Origin: Paracoccus zhejiangensis
GTDB lineage: Bacteria; Pseudomonadota; Alphaproteobacteria; Rhodobacterales; Rhodobacteraceae
Assembly: GCF_002847445.1 (NCBI RefSeq)
Contig: NZ_CP025430.1
Span: 1,426,001-1,490,000, forward strand
Reading direction: 5' to 3'
Length of the DNA: 64,000 nt
The position numbers and the translations under genes are program-made. Below, one piece after another: positions 1-9,044 of the stretch. Within the stretch, counting starts at the first letter, position 1, and each line of letters opens with the position of its first letter. The notes below the pieces were generated by a model that was given only the letters and a program-made list of their open reading frames with translations, did no database searches and had not been told where the DNA came from.

Positions 1-1412
1 GTCATCGCCAGCGGCCCGCCCGGCGCGTTGGCAGCATCCCGCGCCGCCTCGTCCCAATAGCCGGTATCGAAGTAGAGGTTGCGGTCCTCGGTCATCATCT
101 GCCCCAGCCGCGCCTGCCAGTCCGGCGCGTCATGGCCGTTGAACCCGCCGAAATGCGCAAGGTTCACCCGTAGGTCGGGATGGCGCCGCAGGACCGGCGC
201 CCAGTGCCACGGCGCGGAATAGGCCTTGGTCCCCGGCCCCGCCCCCATGCTGTGCGAGGCATGGGTGGCGATGGGCACGTCATTTTCCGCGCACCAGCGG
301 TAAAGCGCCCCAAGCGCCCGGTCCAGCGCGGCGCGGGGCGGCGGGTTCCGGGCGATGTCGGGGCGGGCATGGGCAAAGCTGATGGTACTGTTGCCATCGG
401 GGCGAAAGCCCATCGGTGGATAAAGCTTGACCCCGGCAAAGCCCTGCTGAGTGATCGCCCGCTGCACGCCTTCCAGCACCGATGCGCCCTCAAGCGCGGC
501 ACGCAGCGGGCAGAAGGGCACGAAGTTCAGGACCAGCACACGGGCCTCACGCTGGCTCAGCCGCGCGGCCAGATCGACCTGCTGGGCCATCGGGCTGACG
601 CTCTGCGGCTCGGTCGCATTCAGCCACAGGGCCATATCAACCAGATGGTTGCAGAAGATCCGCGCCTCGGTCGGTCGGCCATAAAGCCGCGCGGCCTGAT
701 CCCGGATCACCGCCCGGTCACGGGTCATCAGCATCGCCCATTGCAGCGTGTTCGACAGGCTGAGGCTGGAGGCCGTGGCGCTGCGGCGGTCGGGGTTCAG
801 CAGACCCGGGGCCAGTTGCTGGCCAGTGCTCGGCGCGGCGCGGCGGGCGGTGATGCTGGGCTGGTCACCCATCCCCGCCGCCGCCTGACCCATCGGCACA
901 CCTGCCGCATCGGACAGCGCCGACAGGAGTTGCTGGTCGGGCTCCTGCAGCAGCACCGGCGCCGACTCGCCCGGCGCGATACTTCGCATCGCCCGACTGG
1001 CGGAAACCTGCGTCTCGGCCCGGGCCTGTGCCGCGCCGAAATAGCCGTCGATGGCGCGGGCCAGCCGCGCCTCGTCCTCGGCCGGGTCGATCCGGGGCAG
1101 CGGTGCCCGGCCCAGATCCGCCAGTTCCGCCGCCGCATCGCGCGTGCCCTGCAGCAGGAAGGTGACGATCATCTCGGCAAAGGGACCGATCAGCGCGACC
1201 GGGAACCTACTGCCCAGATCGGGCAGGATCACCTGCCGCAGAAAGCCGAGCGCCGGCACGTCGCGGCCATTGAACAGATGCATATGCGCATCGATGGCGC
1301 CTTCGCCCAGATCGGCCTGCCGCCCCGGACGGGCAAGGCCCGAACCGCAGCCGGACAGTGCGAGGACACCCGAGGAAAGGGCGGTGGCGGTGAACAAGCG
1401 GCGACTGATCAT
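1..1412 (-). CDS. Amidohydrolase-family lipoprotein (C-terminus cut by window edge)
   Basis: Metal-dependent hydrolase of the amidohydrolase superfamily, probably anchored at the periplasmic face of a membrane; substrate unknown. Translation of the minus strand from the ATG at 1412 gives about 470 residues before the window ends. The N-terminus has two arginines (residues 4-5), a hydrophobic stretch and a lipobox LSGC at 19-22, so a lipoprotein signal is likely. The DAHMHLF motif (His43, His45) is the first metal-ligand pair of the TIM-barrel fold. Further C-terminal are GVKLYPPMG, THASHS and NLAHFGG, which match later metal-binding strands of the family. The reading frame stays open throughout. 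The next gene upstream on the same strand is a GMC oxidoreductase whose stop lies about 40 bases from this start. I do not recognise a specific enzyme. Confidence 0.8.
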   Translation of the reverse strand, partial: MISRRLFTATALSSGVLALSGCGSGLARPGRQADLGEGAIDAHMHLFNGRDVPALGFLRQVILPDLGSRFPVALIGPFAEMIVTFLLQGTRDAAAELADLGRAPLPRIDPAEDEARLARAIDGYFGAAQARAETQVSASRAMRSIAPGESAPVLLQEPDQQLLSALSDAAGVPMGQAAAGMGDQPSITARRAAPSTGQQLAPGLLNPDRRSATASSLSLSNTLQWAMLMTRDRAVIRDQAARLYGRPTEARIFCNHLVDMALWLNATEPQSVSPMAQQVDLAARLSQREARVLVLNFVPFCPLRAALEGASVLEGVQRAITQQGFAGVKLYPPMGFRPDGNSTISFAHARPDIARNPPPRAALDRALGALYRWCAENDVPIATHASHSMGAGPGTKAYSAPWHWAPVLRRHPDLRVNLAHFGGFNGHDAPDWQARLGQMMTEDRNLYFDTGYWDEAARDAANAPGGPLAM

Positions 1413-1453
1413 GGCACATCTCGGCTGACACTTCCGCGCCAGCCTAGCATGGC

Positions 1454-3073
1454 TCACGCGCCGGTTGCATCCTCGAGGATCATCGCGGCGGCCTTTTCGG
1501 CGATCATCGTCACCGGCGCATGGGTATTGCCCGAGGGGATCATCGGCATGATCCCGGCATCGGCAATCCGCAGCCCCGCCAGCCCGCGCAGCCGCAACTC
1601 GGGATCGACCACGGCCATCGCGTCCGTGCCCATGCGCGTGGTGCCGACCGGGTGGAAGATCGTCGTGCCGATATTCCCCGCCGCCTGTTCCAGCTCGGGC
1701 TCGCTTTGCAGGCTCGCCCCCGGCAGCGTCTCGACCGGCGCGAACTCGGCCATGCGCCGGGTCGCCATCAGCCGTCTCGCGTGACGGATACTATCGACCG
1801 CCACCTCGCGGTCGCCTTGGGTCGAGAGGTAATTCGGCGCAATGGCCGGGGCCTCGCCGGGCGTCGCGCTGCGGACATGGCTGCTGCCCCGGCTTTCGGG
1901 GCGCAGGTTGCAGACCGAGACGGTCAGGCCGGGATAGCGATGTAAAGGCTCGCCGAACTTGTCCAAGGACAGCGGCTGGACGTGGTATTCGATATTGGCC
2001 GTCGCGAAACGGTCCGAGGAGCGCGCGAAGATCCCCAGTTGCGAGGGCGCCATCGCCATCGGGCCGGACCGCTTGAGCGCATATTCCAGCGCGATCCCGG
2101 CCTTGCCCCAGAGGCTCGCCGCACGGTCGTTCAGCGTCCGCGCGCCCGAAATGCGGAAGACGCTGCGCAATTGCAGATGGTCCTGAAGGTTCGCCCCGAC
2201 GCCCGGCACGTCCAGAACCACCGGGATCCCGAGCGAGGCCAAATGCGCCCCCTGCCCGATCCCCGACCATTCGAGCAGCGCCGGCGAATTGATCGCCCCC
2301 GCCGCCAGCACCACCTCGCCGCCCGCGCGCGCCAGATGCCGCTGCCCGCCCTTCTGGAAGATGACGCCGGTGATCCGGCCCTCCTCGATCACTAGCCGTT
2401 CCGCTTCGGCCCCGGTCTCGATACGCAGGTTCGCCCGTCTCCGCGCCGGGTCGAGGAATGCCTTGCGCGCGTTCCAGCGGATGCCGCGCCGCTGGTTCAC
2501 CGGGAAGTAACCCACGCCCTCATTGTCGCCGGCATTGAAATCATCACACACCGGCAGGCCCATTTCCTGCGCCGCCTCGGACACCGCATCGAGGATCGGC
2601 CAGCTCAGCCGTTGCTGTTCCACCCGCAGCTCGCCCTCGGTGCCGTGCAACTCGCTGGCTTCACCGTAATGGCGTTCCGAGCGGCGGAAAAAGGGCAGCA
2701 CGTCGTCCCAGCCCCAGCCCGGATTGCCCGCCTGCCGCCAGCCGTCGTAATCCGCCGCCTGCCCGCGCATGTAGATCATGCCGTTGATCGAGGAACAGCC
2801 GCCCAGCACCCGCCCGCGCGGATAGTTCAGCGCCCGCCCGTTAAGCCCCGGCTCGGCCTCGGTCTTGTAACACCAGTCCACCGCCGGGTTGCCCATGGAA
2901 TAGAGATAGCCCACCGGCACATGCACCCAGAAGCGGTTGTCGCTGCCGCCCGCCTCCAGCAGCAGCACCTTGTGGCGCGGATCGGCGCTGAGGCGGTTGG
3001 CCAGCACGCAGCCGGCACTGCCCGCGCCGATGATGACGAAATCATAGGTTCCGAAGTCGCGTGTCTCATCCAT
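1454..3073 (-). CDS. GMC-family FAD oxidoreductase (choline/alcohol dehydrogenase type)
   Basis: FAD-dependent alcohol or choline dehydrogenase of the glucose-methanol-choline family, 539 residues, close to the family length. The dinucleotide-binding motif GAGSAG is at residues 16-21. The GMC signature [18 protein letters not shown] follows near residue 80. The C-terminus has [10 protein letters not shown] and PSGNTHAP, which carry the usual active-site histidines. I chose the ATG at 3073 because the FAD motif begins right after it; a longer in-frame start at 3157 would add a low-complexity arginine-rich leader. The 42-base gap to the downstream amidohydrolase suggests possible co-transcription. 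Substrate cannot be read from the sequence; no betaine aldehyde dehydrogenase or BetI-type regulator is adjacent, so calling it betA would be unsafe. Confidence 0.88.
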   Translation of the reverse strand: MDETRDFGTYDFVIIGAGSAGCVLANRLSADPRHKVLLLEAGGSDNRFWVHVPVGYLYSMGNPAVDWCYKTEAEPGLNGRALNYPRGRVLGGCSSINGMIYMRGQAADYDGWRQAGNPGWGWDDVLPFFRRSERHYGEASELHGTEGELRVEQQRLSWPILDAVSEAAQEMGLPVCDDFNAGDNEGVGYFPVNQRRGIRWNARKAFLDPARRRANLRIETGAEAERLVIEEGRITGVIFQKGGQRHLARAGGEVVLAAGAINSPALLEWSGIGQGAHLASLGIPVVLDVPGVGANLQDHLQLRSVFRISGARTLNDRAASLWGKAGIALEYALKRSGPMAMAPSQLGIFARSSDRFATANIEYHVQPLSLDKFGEPLHRYPGLTVSVCNLRPESRGSSHVRSATPGEAPAIAPNYLSTQGDREVAVDSIRHARRLMATRRMAEFAPVETLPGASLQSEPELEQAAGNIGTTIFHPVGTTRMGTDAMAVVDPELRLRGLAGLRIADAGIMPMIPSGNTHAPVTMIAEKAAAMILEDATGA

Positions 3074-3294
3074 GGACCGGACGCTAGCGCGCGGGTTTTC
3101 GCCGCGCAACCGCCCCCGTTCTCGGCCCCGCTCATGAAGATCATGCAAAGGTTTCACGCCCCCGCTTGTTGCGCCGGCGCCTCATGCGCGGCAGAAGCGT
3201 GGGGCGGTGTCGCAAATGGCCCGCATCATGGTCGCAAGCGGTGGATCAGCCCCGCCGCGCGCGCCCTATTGAGGCCGGTAAGGAGGATCCCCGC

Positions 3295-3579
3295 ATGTCC
3301 GGACTGACGCTTGTCTATTGGCGCGACATTCCTGCCCAGGTGACCATGGGCAAGGGCCGCAATGCGACCCGCGTCGTGCTGGACGAGCGTTTCGAACAGG
3401 CCATCGACCGCGCCGCGATGAAGGCCGGTCTGGCGGGAACCGACGATTACCTGAACCAATGGCGCCGCGCGCCGGCGGAGGGGGATGACCCGCAGGCCGA
3501 AGCCACCCGGCTCGAGGCCGAATACGACAAGGACCGTCTGAAGGCACTGATCGCCAATGACGGCTGGAACCCGGTTTAA
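3295..3579 (+). CDS. Virulence-factor-family small protein (PF13769-like)
   Basis: Small soluble protein of 94 residues, starting MSGLTLVYWRDIPAQV. It resembles the short family called Virulence_fact, which in Rhodobacterales often sits just upstream of the folate methyl-transfer genes seen here; molecular role unknown. The start at 3295 is preceded by an AAGGAGG Shine-Dalgarno at a good distance. An in-frame start at 3166 would add an arginine-rich leader and is unlikely. The stop lies 14 bases before the MTHFR-like gene, so the three genes 3295-5483 are probably one operon. The family name is historical and does not imply virulence. Assignment rests on residue pattern and neighbours. Confidence 0.75.
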   Translation: MSGLTLVYWRDIPAQVTMGKGRNATRVVLDERFEQAIDRAAMKAGLAGTDDYLNQWRRAPAEGDDPQAEATRLEAEYDKDRLKALIANDGWNPV

Positions 3580-3593
3580 TACAGGCTGAAAAG

Positions 3594-4478
3594 ATGTCGC
3601 TCATGCAGTTTCGGACGCCCAAGAAGGATATGACCTCGCCCCTGCCCGCCTTCCTGCAGGGCGCCTCGATCGAGGTGATGCCGAAAACGGCCGAGAAGAT
3701 CGCCGATTTCCGCGCCATCCTGCCGGCCGGGACGCAGGTCTTCGTGGCCCATATCGACGGCACCGATCCGGCCGACATGCAGGCGACCGTGACCCGCCTG
3801 GCGCGCGAGGGCTTTGCGCCCGTGCCGCATATCCCTGCCCGCGTGGTGCCGTCGCAGGCGGCGCTGGCCGAATGGATCGCCGCCTATCGCGGCGCCGGCG
3901 CGACCTCGGCGCTGCTTCTGGGCGGCGGGCTCAGCACCCCGCGCGGTCCCTTTGCCGATTCGATGCAGATGCTGGATACCGGCCTTTTCGCGGATTTCGA
4001 GCGGCTCTATGTCGCCGGCCATCCCGAGGGCAATCGCGACATCGACCCCAATGGCGGCGAGGCCGAGGTGCTGCGGGCCCTTCGCTGGAAGCAGGACTTC
4101 GCGCAGCGGACGGATGCCCAGATGGCCGTGGTGACGCAGTTCTGCTTTGACGCGAAACCCGTGATCGAATGGGCCAACCGGATGCAGGCGGTCGGGCTGA
4201 ATCTGCCGATCCGCATCGGTCTGGCGGGACCCGCGAAACTGCAGACCATGCTGAAATTCGCCATCATGTGCGGCGTCGGCCCGTCCTTGCGCGTGCTGCA
4301 GCGCCGCGCCCGCGACGTGACGAAGCTGCTGGTTCCCTACGAGCCGACCGACTTCATCACCGCCATCGCCCGCCACAAGGCCGCCAATCCCGGTTTCGCC
4401 ATCGAGGCCGCGCATATCTTTCCGCTTGGTGGTATCACCGCCTCGACCGACTGGCTGAGCCGCGCCAAAGCGGCCTGA
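3594..4478 (+). CDS. Methylenetetrahydrofolate reductase-like protein
   Basis: Protein of 294 residues with the TIM-barrel layout of methylenetetrahydrofolate reductases: an early FLQGASIEVMPKTAEK strand with an acidic residue, FVAHIDG near residue 50, ALLLGGG near residue 105, and DPNGGEAEVLRALRWKQDF near residue 145, as in MetF-type barrels. It likely interconverts methylene- and methyl-tetrahydrofolate. It lies between a virulence-factor-family protein and a methyltetrahydrofolate methyltransferase, so its job is more likely one-carbon catabolism from methylated compounds than methionine synthesis. The sequence is divergent enough that I do not call it metF. The Shine-Dalgarno is weak, consistent with translation coupled to the preceding gene 14 bases upstream. 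Confidence 0.82.
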   Translation: MSLMQFRTPKKDMTSPLPAFLQGASIEVMPKTAEKIADFRAILPAGTQVFVAHIDGTDPADMQATVTRLAREGFAPVPHIPARVVPSQAALAEWIAAYRGAGATSALLLGGGLSTPRGPFADSMQMLDTGLFADFERLYVAGHPEGNRDIDPNGGEAEVLRALRWKQDFAQRTDAQMAVVTQFCFDAKPVIEWANRMQAVGLNLPIRIGLAGPAKLQTMLKFAIMCGVGPSLRVLQRRARDVTKLLVPYEPTDFITAIARHKAANPGFAIEAAHIFPLGGITASTDWLSRAKAA

Positions 4479-4502
4479 CCGACTAGCCCTGAAAGGCCCA
4501 TA

Positions 4503-5483
4503 ATGACCCGCACCGTTCTGGAATCCGCATCGAAGACCGTCATCATCGGCTTTGACGAACCCTTCTGCGTCATCGGCGAGCGCATCAACCCCACCGGCCG
4601 CAAGAAGCTGGCGGCCGAGCTTGAGATGGGCGATTTCTCGACCGTCGAAAAGGACGCGCTGGAACAGGTGGCCTGCGGGGCAACGGTGCTGGACGTGAAC
4701 TCGGGCGCGGTCTTCACCAACAAGATGGCCGAAGACCCGCGCTATGCCGACAACAACTTCGTCGAGCCGATGCTGATGCCGGAACTGATCACCCGGATCC
4801 AGGCGCTGGTCGATGTGCCCTTGTGCATCGACAGCTCGGTTCCGGGCGCTCTGAAGGCCGGGCTCGAGGCCTGCAACGGTCGTCCGCTTCTGAACAGCGT
4901 CACCGGCGAAGAGGAGCGGCTGGAACTGGTGCTGCCGCTGGTCAAGAAATACAACGTTCCGGTAGTGGCGATCTCGAATGACGATACCGGCATCAGCGAG
5001 GACCCCGAGGTCCGCTTCGCCGTGGCCAAGAAGATCGTCGAGCGCGCCGCCGATTTCGGCATCCCGGCCCATGACATCGTGGTCGATCCGCTGGTCATGC
5101 CGGTCGGCGCCATGGCCTCGGCCGGTCAGCAGGTCTTTGCGCTGGTGCGCAAGCTGCGCGACGAGCTGGGCGTGAACACCACCTGCGGGGCGTCGAACAT
5201 CAGCTTCGGCCTACCGAACCGCCACGGCATCAACGCGGCCTTCCTGCCCATGGCCATCGGCGCCGGCATGACCAGCGCCATCATGAACCCGGTCCGCGCC
5301 GCCGAGATGGAGGCGATCAAGGCCGCGAACTTCCTGATGAACCATGACCCGAATGGCGGCGAATGGATCAAGTTCAGCCGGGTGATCGAGGCCGTCCATG
5401 CCGGCACCTCCTTCCCCGAGGCCGCTGCTGCGGCGGCTGCCGCCAGTGGCGGGCGTGGCGGGCGTCGGCGCGCGCGGGGGTAA
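4503..5483 (+). CDS. Methyltetrahydrofolate:corrinoid methyltransferase
   Basis: Pterin-binding methyltransferase of 326 residues that would move a methyl group between tetrahydrofolate and a corrinoid cofactor. The N-terminal IGERINPTGRKKL (about 22-35) is the pterin-binding entry motif shared with MetH and AcsE barrels. DVNSG, CIDSSVPGALKAGL and VDPLVMPVG are further barrel strands. A GAAF-type FGLPNRHGINAAFL segment is near residue 240. The last 25 residues are an alanine, glycine and arginine tail that is not part of the fold. An AAAGG Shine-Dalgarno precedes the ATG. No corrinoid protein or substrate-specific methyltransferase is adjacent, so its partner must be encoded elsewhere. It is probably a user of the B12 imported by the btu genes at 20.7-25.1 kb. 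Confidence 0.87.
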   Translation: MTRTVLESASKTVIIGFDEPFCVIGERINPTGRKKLAAELEMGDFSTVEKDALEQVACGATVLDVNSGAVFTNKMAEDPRYADNNFVEPMLMPELITRIQALVDVPLCIDSSVPGALKAGLEACNGRPLLNSVTGEEERLELVLPLVKKYNVPVVAISNDDTGISEDPEVRFAVAKKIVERAADFGIPAHDIVVDPLVMPVGAMASAGQQVFALVRKLRDELGVNTTCGASNISFGLPNRHGINAAFLPMAIGAGMTSAIMNPVRAAEMEAIKAANFLMNHDPNGGEWIKFSRVIEAVHAGTSFPEAAAAAAAASGGRGGRRRARG

Positions 5484-5539
5484 GCCTCTCAAGGGTTGAA
5501 CGACGAACACGGGCCTGTGCGACCAGCACAGGCGGCGCC

Positions 5540-5611
5540 CGGCCGCCCGCTCGGGCGGGCGCTTTTCACCACCTGCGCAGGGCGTGAACGCAGATGTGGC
5601 GGCACCATAAA
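5540..5611 (-). repeat. Dispersed 3'-UTR element, copy A
   Basis: Read on the minus strand, this begins with the 19-mer TTTATGGTGCCGCCACATC (5593-5611), continues through GGTGGTGAAAAGCG, and ends in the GC hairpin at 5544-5561. The same order of blocks occurs on the plus strand at 52218-52290. It begins 65 bases behind the stop of the minus-strand PaaG-like gene. It could be a 3'-UTR element, a small RNA or a mobile palindromic repeat; the sequence alone does not decide. Confidence 0.65.
5544..5566. terminator. GC hairpin with T tract between convergent genes
   Basis: Perfect 7-bp stem CGCCCGC/GCGGGCG with a TCGG tetraloop, followed on the plus strand by CTTTT. It lies 60 bases behind the methyltransferase stop and in front of the convergent PaaG-like gene. 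It may end transcripts from both sides, because the minus strand also enters it. It is embedded in the dispersed element at 5540-5611. Confidence 0.75.
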
Positions 5612-5675
5612 GTGACGATCACACCCGCCGCGCACGCCCACCCGCGGCCGTGCGCAGCCTGTGCTTCCGCAGTGA

Positions 5676-6446
5676 TTACCGCCCGCTGAACTGCGCCGGA
5701 CGTTTCTGCAGGAACGCCTGCACGCCCTCGCTGAAATCACGCGAATTCGCCGCCTCTTTCTGCATCCGGGCTTCCAGCTTCAGCTGATCCTCCAGATCAT
5801 TGTCCAGCGACTGCGACACCAGCGTGCGGATGCGGCGATAGGCGCCGCTGGGGCCGGCGGCCAGCTTGCGCGCCGCAGCCGCCACGCCCTCGACGAATTC
5901 CTCGTCGGGCAGCGCCTTCCAGATCAGGCCCCATTCCTCGGCCTGTTTCGCCGGGACGCCCTCGGCGAACAGCATCATCCCCATGGCGCGGGCATGGCCC
6001 ACCAGGCGCGGGATGAACCAGGTGCCGCCGGCATCCGGGATCAAGCCGATACGGGTAAAGGCCTCGATGATCTGGGCGCTTTCAGTGGCGATCACCACGT
6101 CGCAGCACAGCGCCAGATTGGCCCCTGCCCCCGCCGCCACGCCGTTGATCGCGGCGATCACCGGCACCGGGCAATTCACGATGGCTTGCAGCATCGGCTC
6201 GTATTCGTCGCGCAGCACCGCCTCGACATCGGCGGCGGCGGCGAAATCGGTCAGGTCCTGACCCGAGCAGAAGGCCCGGCCCGAGCCGGTCAGCACCACG
6301 CAGCGCACTTCCGCACCGACGCCGCTGATGGCTGCGGTGATCTCGGACCGCATCCGGCTGTTCAGCGCGTTCATCACGTCGGGCCGGTTCATCACCACGG
6401 TGGCAATGCCGTCGCGGACGGAAAACTGGATGGTCTCGAAGCTCAT
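5676..6446 (-). CDS. paaG: Enoyl-CoA hydratase/isomerase, PaaG-like
   Basis: Crotonase-fold enzyme of 256 residues. It is probably 2-(1,2-epoxy-1,2-dihydrophenyl)acetyl-CoA isomerase of phenylacetate degradation, or a close relative in acyl-CoA breakdown. The N-terminal NRPDVMNALN is the CoA-binding start of the fold. SGQDLTDF (near 70) and INGVAAGAGANLALCCD (near 105-120) form the oxyanion hole. LIPDAGGTWFIPRL supplies the PaaG-type aspartate. I chose the ATG at 6446 because GGAGG lies just upstream; an earlier in-frame ATG adds nine residues without support. No other paa gene is adjacent, so the pathway assignment rests on similarity alone. The dispersed element with its hairpin follows the stop. 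Confidence 0.75.
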   Translation of the reverse strand: MSFETIQFSVRDGIATVVMNRPDVMNALNSRMRSEITAAISGVGAEVRCVVLTGSGRAFCSGQDLTDFAAAADVEAVLRDEYEPMLQAIVNCPVPVIAAINGVAAGAGANLALCCDVVIATESAQIIEAFTRIGLIPDAGGTWFIPRLVGHARAMGMMLFAEGVPAKQAEEWGLIWKALPDEEFVEGVAAAARKLAAGPSGAYRRIRTLVSQSLDNDLEDQLKLEARMQKEAANSRDFSEGVQAFLQKRPAQFSGR

Positions 6447-6524
6447 GGCGGTCCTCCCTCGGGTTCGCGCCATCTTGCCCAGATTGACGCGAAGGGAAAG
6501 CCCGGACCAAACGTCACGGGCGGC

Positions 6525-6992
6525 TCATTCCTTCACGTCACCCATGATGGTCTCAAGCCGCGCCCGTTCCTCGTCGCTCAAGGGCGCGGGCGGGGCGGTC
6601 TCGGCCCGTTCGCGTGACCGCAGGAAGCGCCAGCCGACCAGCAGCGCCAGCAGCGCCATCAGCGGCCCGGCCAGCCAGAGAAGCAGGTTCGCCCCGCGCA
6701 CCGGTGGTTCGAACAGGACGAATTCGCCAAAGCGGTCGGTGACCGCCTCGATCACCTGCGGGTTCGTGTCGCCCGCGACCAGCCGCTCGCGCACGTAAAG
6801 CCTGAGGTCGCGGCTGATCGGCGCATTCGATTCGTCGATATTCTCACCCTGGCAGACCGGGCAGCGCAGCTTTTGCGAGATCTCGCGCGCGCGGGCCTCG
6901 AGCGCGGCATCGGGCAGCACCTCGTCGGGCTGAACGGCCAGCGCGAGCGTCGGCAGCAGCGCCAGCGCGATAATGGCAAGAACGCGCCTCAT
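6525..6992 (-). CDS. ccmH: Cytochrome c-type biogenesis protein CcmH
   Basis: Thiol-redox subunit of the system I haem lyase, 155 residues. It has a signal sequence, a periplasmic domain with LRCPVCQ (Cys44 and Cys47), and a C-terminal membrane helix (LLLWLAGPLMALLALLVGWRF) followed by a short cytoplasmic tail, the standard CcmH layout. It reduces the apocytochrome CXXCH thiols before haem attachment. The ATG overlaps the ccmF stop by four bases (ATGA at 6989-6992), so the two are translationally coupled. ccmI and ccmG are not next to it in this window. Confidence 0.95.
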   Translation of the reverse strand: MRRVLAIIALALLPTLALAVQPDEVLPDAALEARAREISQKLRCPVCQGENIDESNAPISRDLRLYVRERLVAGDTNPQVIEAVTDRFGEFVLFEPPVRGANLLLWLAGPLMALLALLVGWRFLRSRERAETAPPAPLSDEERARLETIMGDVKE

Positions 6993-8950
6993 TCCGCCGG
7001 CACCGCGTTGACCGGCGCCTTGCGCGCCCCGGCAGCCACCCGGTAGCGGCGATCCGAAAGGCTGATCAGCCCGCCAAGCGCCATCAGGATCGAGCCGAGC
7101 CAGATCCAGTTGGCGAAGGGTTTCACATAGGACCTGACCGCCCAGCCCCCGCCCGCCTGCGCGTCGCCGATCACCACATAGATGTCGCGGAAGATGCCGT
7201 TGTCGATGGCGGCCTCGGTCGTGGGCATGGCCTGCACCGGGTAGACCCGCTTCTCGGGATAGAGCGTGGTGATCTCGCGCCCGTCCTTGGCGATGGCGAT
7301 GGCCGCCATGGTCGAGAGGTAGTTCGGTCCCTTGATCTCGTCCACCGATTGCAAGGTCATCTGGTAGCCGCCGACATCGAAGCTTTCGCCGATCCGGGCG
7401 ACGCGGATATCCTCGACCTGCCACGCGGTCAGCAGCGCCACGCCGATGAAGGTGATGCCCAGCCCCGAATGCGCCACCGCCTTGCCCCAGTCGGCGCGCG
7501 GCAGGCGCAACAGGCGCGAGAGGCCGGATTTGCCGGTGCGGTGGATCAGTTCGGCGACCGACCCGGCGATCAGCCAGCTGCCCAAACCCGCGCCGATCAC
7601 GGCAATGGCGGAATGGCCGCTCGACACCGCCCAGATCAACAGCGCGATGGCCAGCGTGACGGCCAGCGCCCCGCGCAGCGGGCGGATCGCCCGGCTGACC
7701 TGCGCCCGCTTCCACGGCAGGATCGCGCCCACCGGCAGCACCACGGCCAGCACGATCATGAAGGGGGTGAAGGCCTGGTTGAAGAACGGCGCCCCGACCG
7801 ACAGTTTCCGGTCCCAGAAGAATTCGGCCACCAAGGGCCAGATGGTGCCGATGAAGACCACGAAGGCCGAGACCGCCAGGAGGATGTTGTTCAGGACCAG
7901 CGCGCCCTCGCGCGAGACCGGCGAGAACACGCCCTTGGCCGCCATCGCCCCCGCCCGCGCGGCAAAGAGCGTCAGCGCCCCGCCGACGAAGACCGCGAGG
8001 ATGGCAAGGATGAACACCCCGCGTTCGGGATCATTGGCGAAGCTGTGGACCGAGGTGATGACGCCAGACCGCACGATGAAGGTGCCGATCAGCGAGAAGC
8101 CGAAGGCCATGATCGCCAGAAGGATGGTCCAGCTTTTCAGCGCCTCGCGCTTTTCCACCACGATGGCCGAGTGCAGCAGCGCCGCCGCCAGCAGCCAGGG
8201 CATAAAGCTGGCGTTCTCGACCGGGTCCCAGAACCAGAAGCCGCCCCAGCCAAGCTCGTAATAGGCCCACCACGACCCCAAAGCGATGCCGATGGTCAGG
8301 AACAGCCAGGCCGCCAGCGTCCAGGGCCGGACCCAGCGCGCCCAGGCCGCATCGACGCGCCCCTCGATCAGCGCGGCCACGGCAAAGCTGAAGGACACCG
8401 AGAGGCCGACATAGCCGAGATAGAGAAAGGGCGGATGAAAGGCGAGGCCGGGGTCCTGCAGAAGCGGGTTCAGGTCGCGCCCGTTGAAGGGCGGATTGCC
8501 CAAGCGCAGGAAGGGGTTCGAGGTGAAGATGATGAAGGCGTAGAACGCCGCACCGATCGCCGCCTGCACCGACAGGACGCGCGCCCTGAGACTGGGCGGG
8601 AGGTTGCCGGAAAACGCCGCAGCAGCCGCCCCGAACAGCGCGAGGATCATCACCCAGAGCAGCATCGAGCCCTCGTGATTGCCCCAGACGCCGGTGACCT
8701 TGTAGAGCATCGGCTTGTCGGTATGGCTGTTCTCGTAGACCAGCTTCAGCGAGAAATCCGAGGTGACGAAGGCCACGGTCAGCGCCGCGAAGCTGATCGC
8801 GGTCAGGCCGAACTGCGCCAGCGCCGCCGGTCGGGCGCTGTCCATCCAGCCGCGATTGCCGCGTGCCGCGCCGATCATCGGCACGACCATCTGATAAAGC
8901 GACACCGCAAAGGCGAGGATCAGGGCGAAATGGCCAAGTTCAGCAATCAT
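6989..8950 (-). CDS. ccmF: Haem lyase CcmF (cytochrome c maturation)
   Basis: Polytopic inner-membrane core of the CcmFGH haem lyase, 653 residues, the normal length for the family. The tryptophan-rich haem-handling motif WGGFWFWDPVENASF is at about residues 235-250, with many hydrophobic helices on both sides. A periplasmic domain follows toward the C-terminus. It attaches haem from holo-CcmE to c-type cytochromes. I chose the ATG at 8950 (MIAELGHFAL) because CGGAGG precedes it and known CcmF proteins begin this way; the longer in-frame start at 9082 would read through the intergenic region. ccmH overlaps its end. Confidence 0.96.
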   Translation of the reverse strand: MIAELGHFALILAFAVSLYQMVVPMIGAARGNRGWMDSARPAALAQFGLTAISFAALTVAFVTSDFSLKLVYENSHTDKPMLYKVTGVWGNHEGSMLLWVMILALFGAAAAAFSGNLPPSLRARVLSVQAAIGAAFYAFIIFTSNPFLRLGNPPFNGRDLNPLLQDPGLAFHPPFLYLGYVGLSVSFSFAVAALIEGRVDAAWARWVRPWTLAAWLFLTIGIALGSWWAYYELGWGGFWFWDPVENASFMPWLLAAALLHSAIVVEKREALKSWTILLAIMAFGFSLIGTFIVRSGVITSVHSFANDPERGVFILAILAVFVGGALTLFAARAGAMAAKGVFSPVSREGALVLNNILLAVSAFVVFIGTIWPLVAEFFWDRKLSVGAPFFNQAFTPFMIVLAVVLPVGAILPWKRAQVSRAIRPLRGALAVTLAIALLIWAVSSGHSAIAVIGAGLGSWLIAGSVAELIHRTGKSGLSRLLRLPRADWGKAVAHSGLGITFIGVALLTAWQVEDIRVARIGESFDVGGYQMTLQSVDEIKGPNYLSTMAAIAIAKDGREITTLYPEKRVYPVQAMPTTEAAIDNGIFRDIYVVIGDAQAGGGWAVRSYVKPFANWIWLGSILMALGGLISLSDRRYRVAAGARKAPVNAVPAE

Positions 8951-9044
8951 GGAACCTCCGGTGGTTGGTGGGCAGTCTACCCCCGCGAAAAAGGGGGGAA
9001 CAGTCCCCCCTTGGCCGCAGATCGTCAGTTTTGCGTGTGGCCCG

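Noticed and set aside
3576..5072. Long minus-strand open frame opposite the one-carbon trio
   Set aside because: The plus strand encodes recognisable MTHFR and methyltransferase motifs; the antisense product is His, Gly and Arg-rich with no fold.
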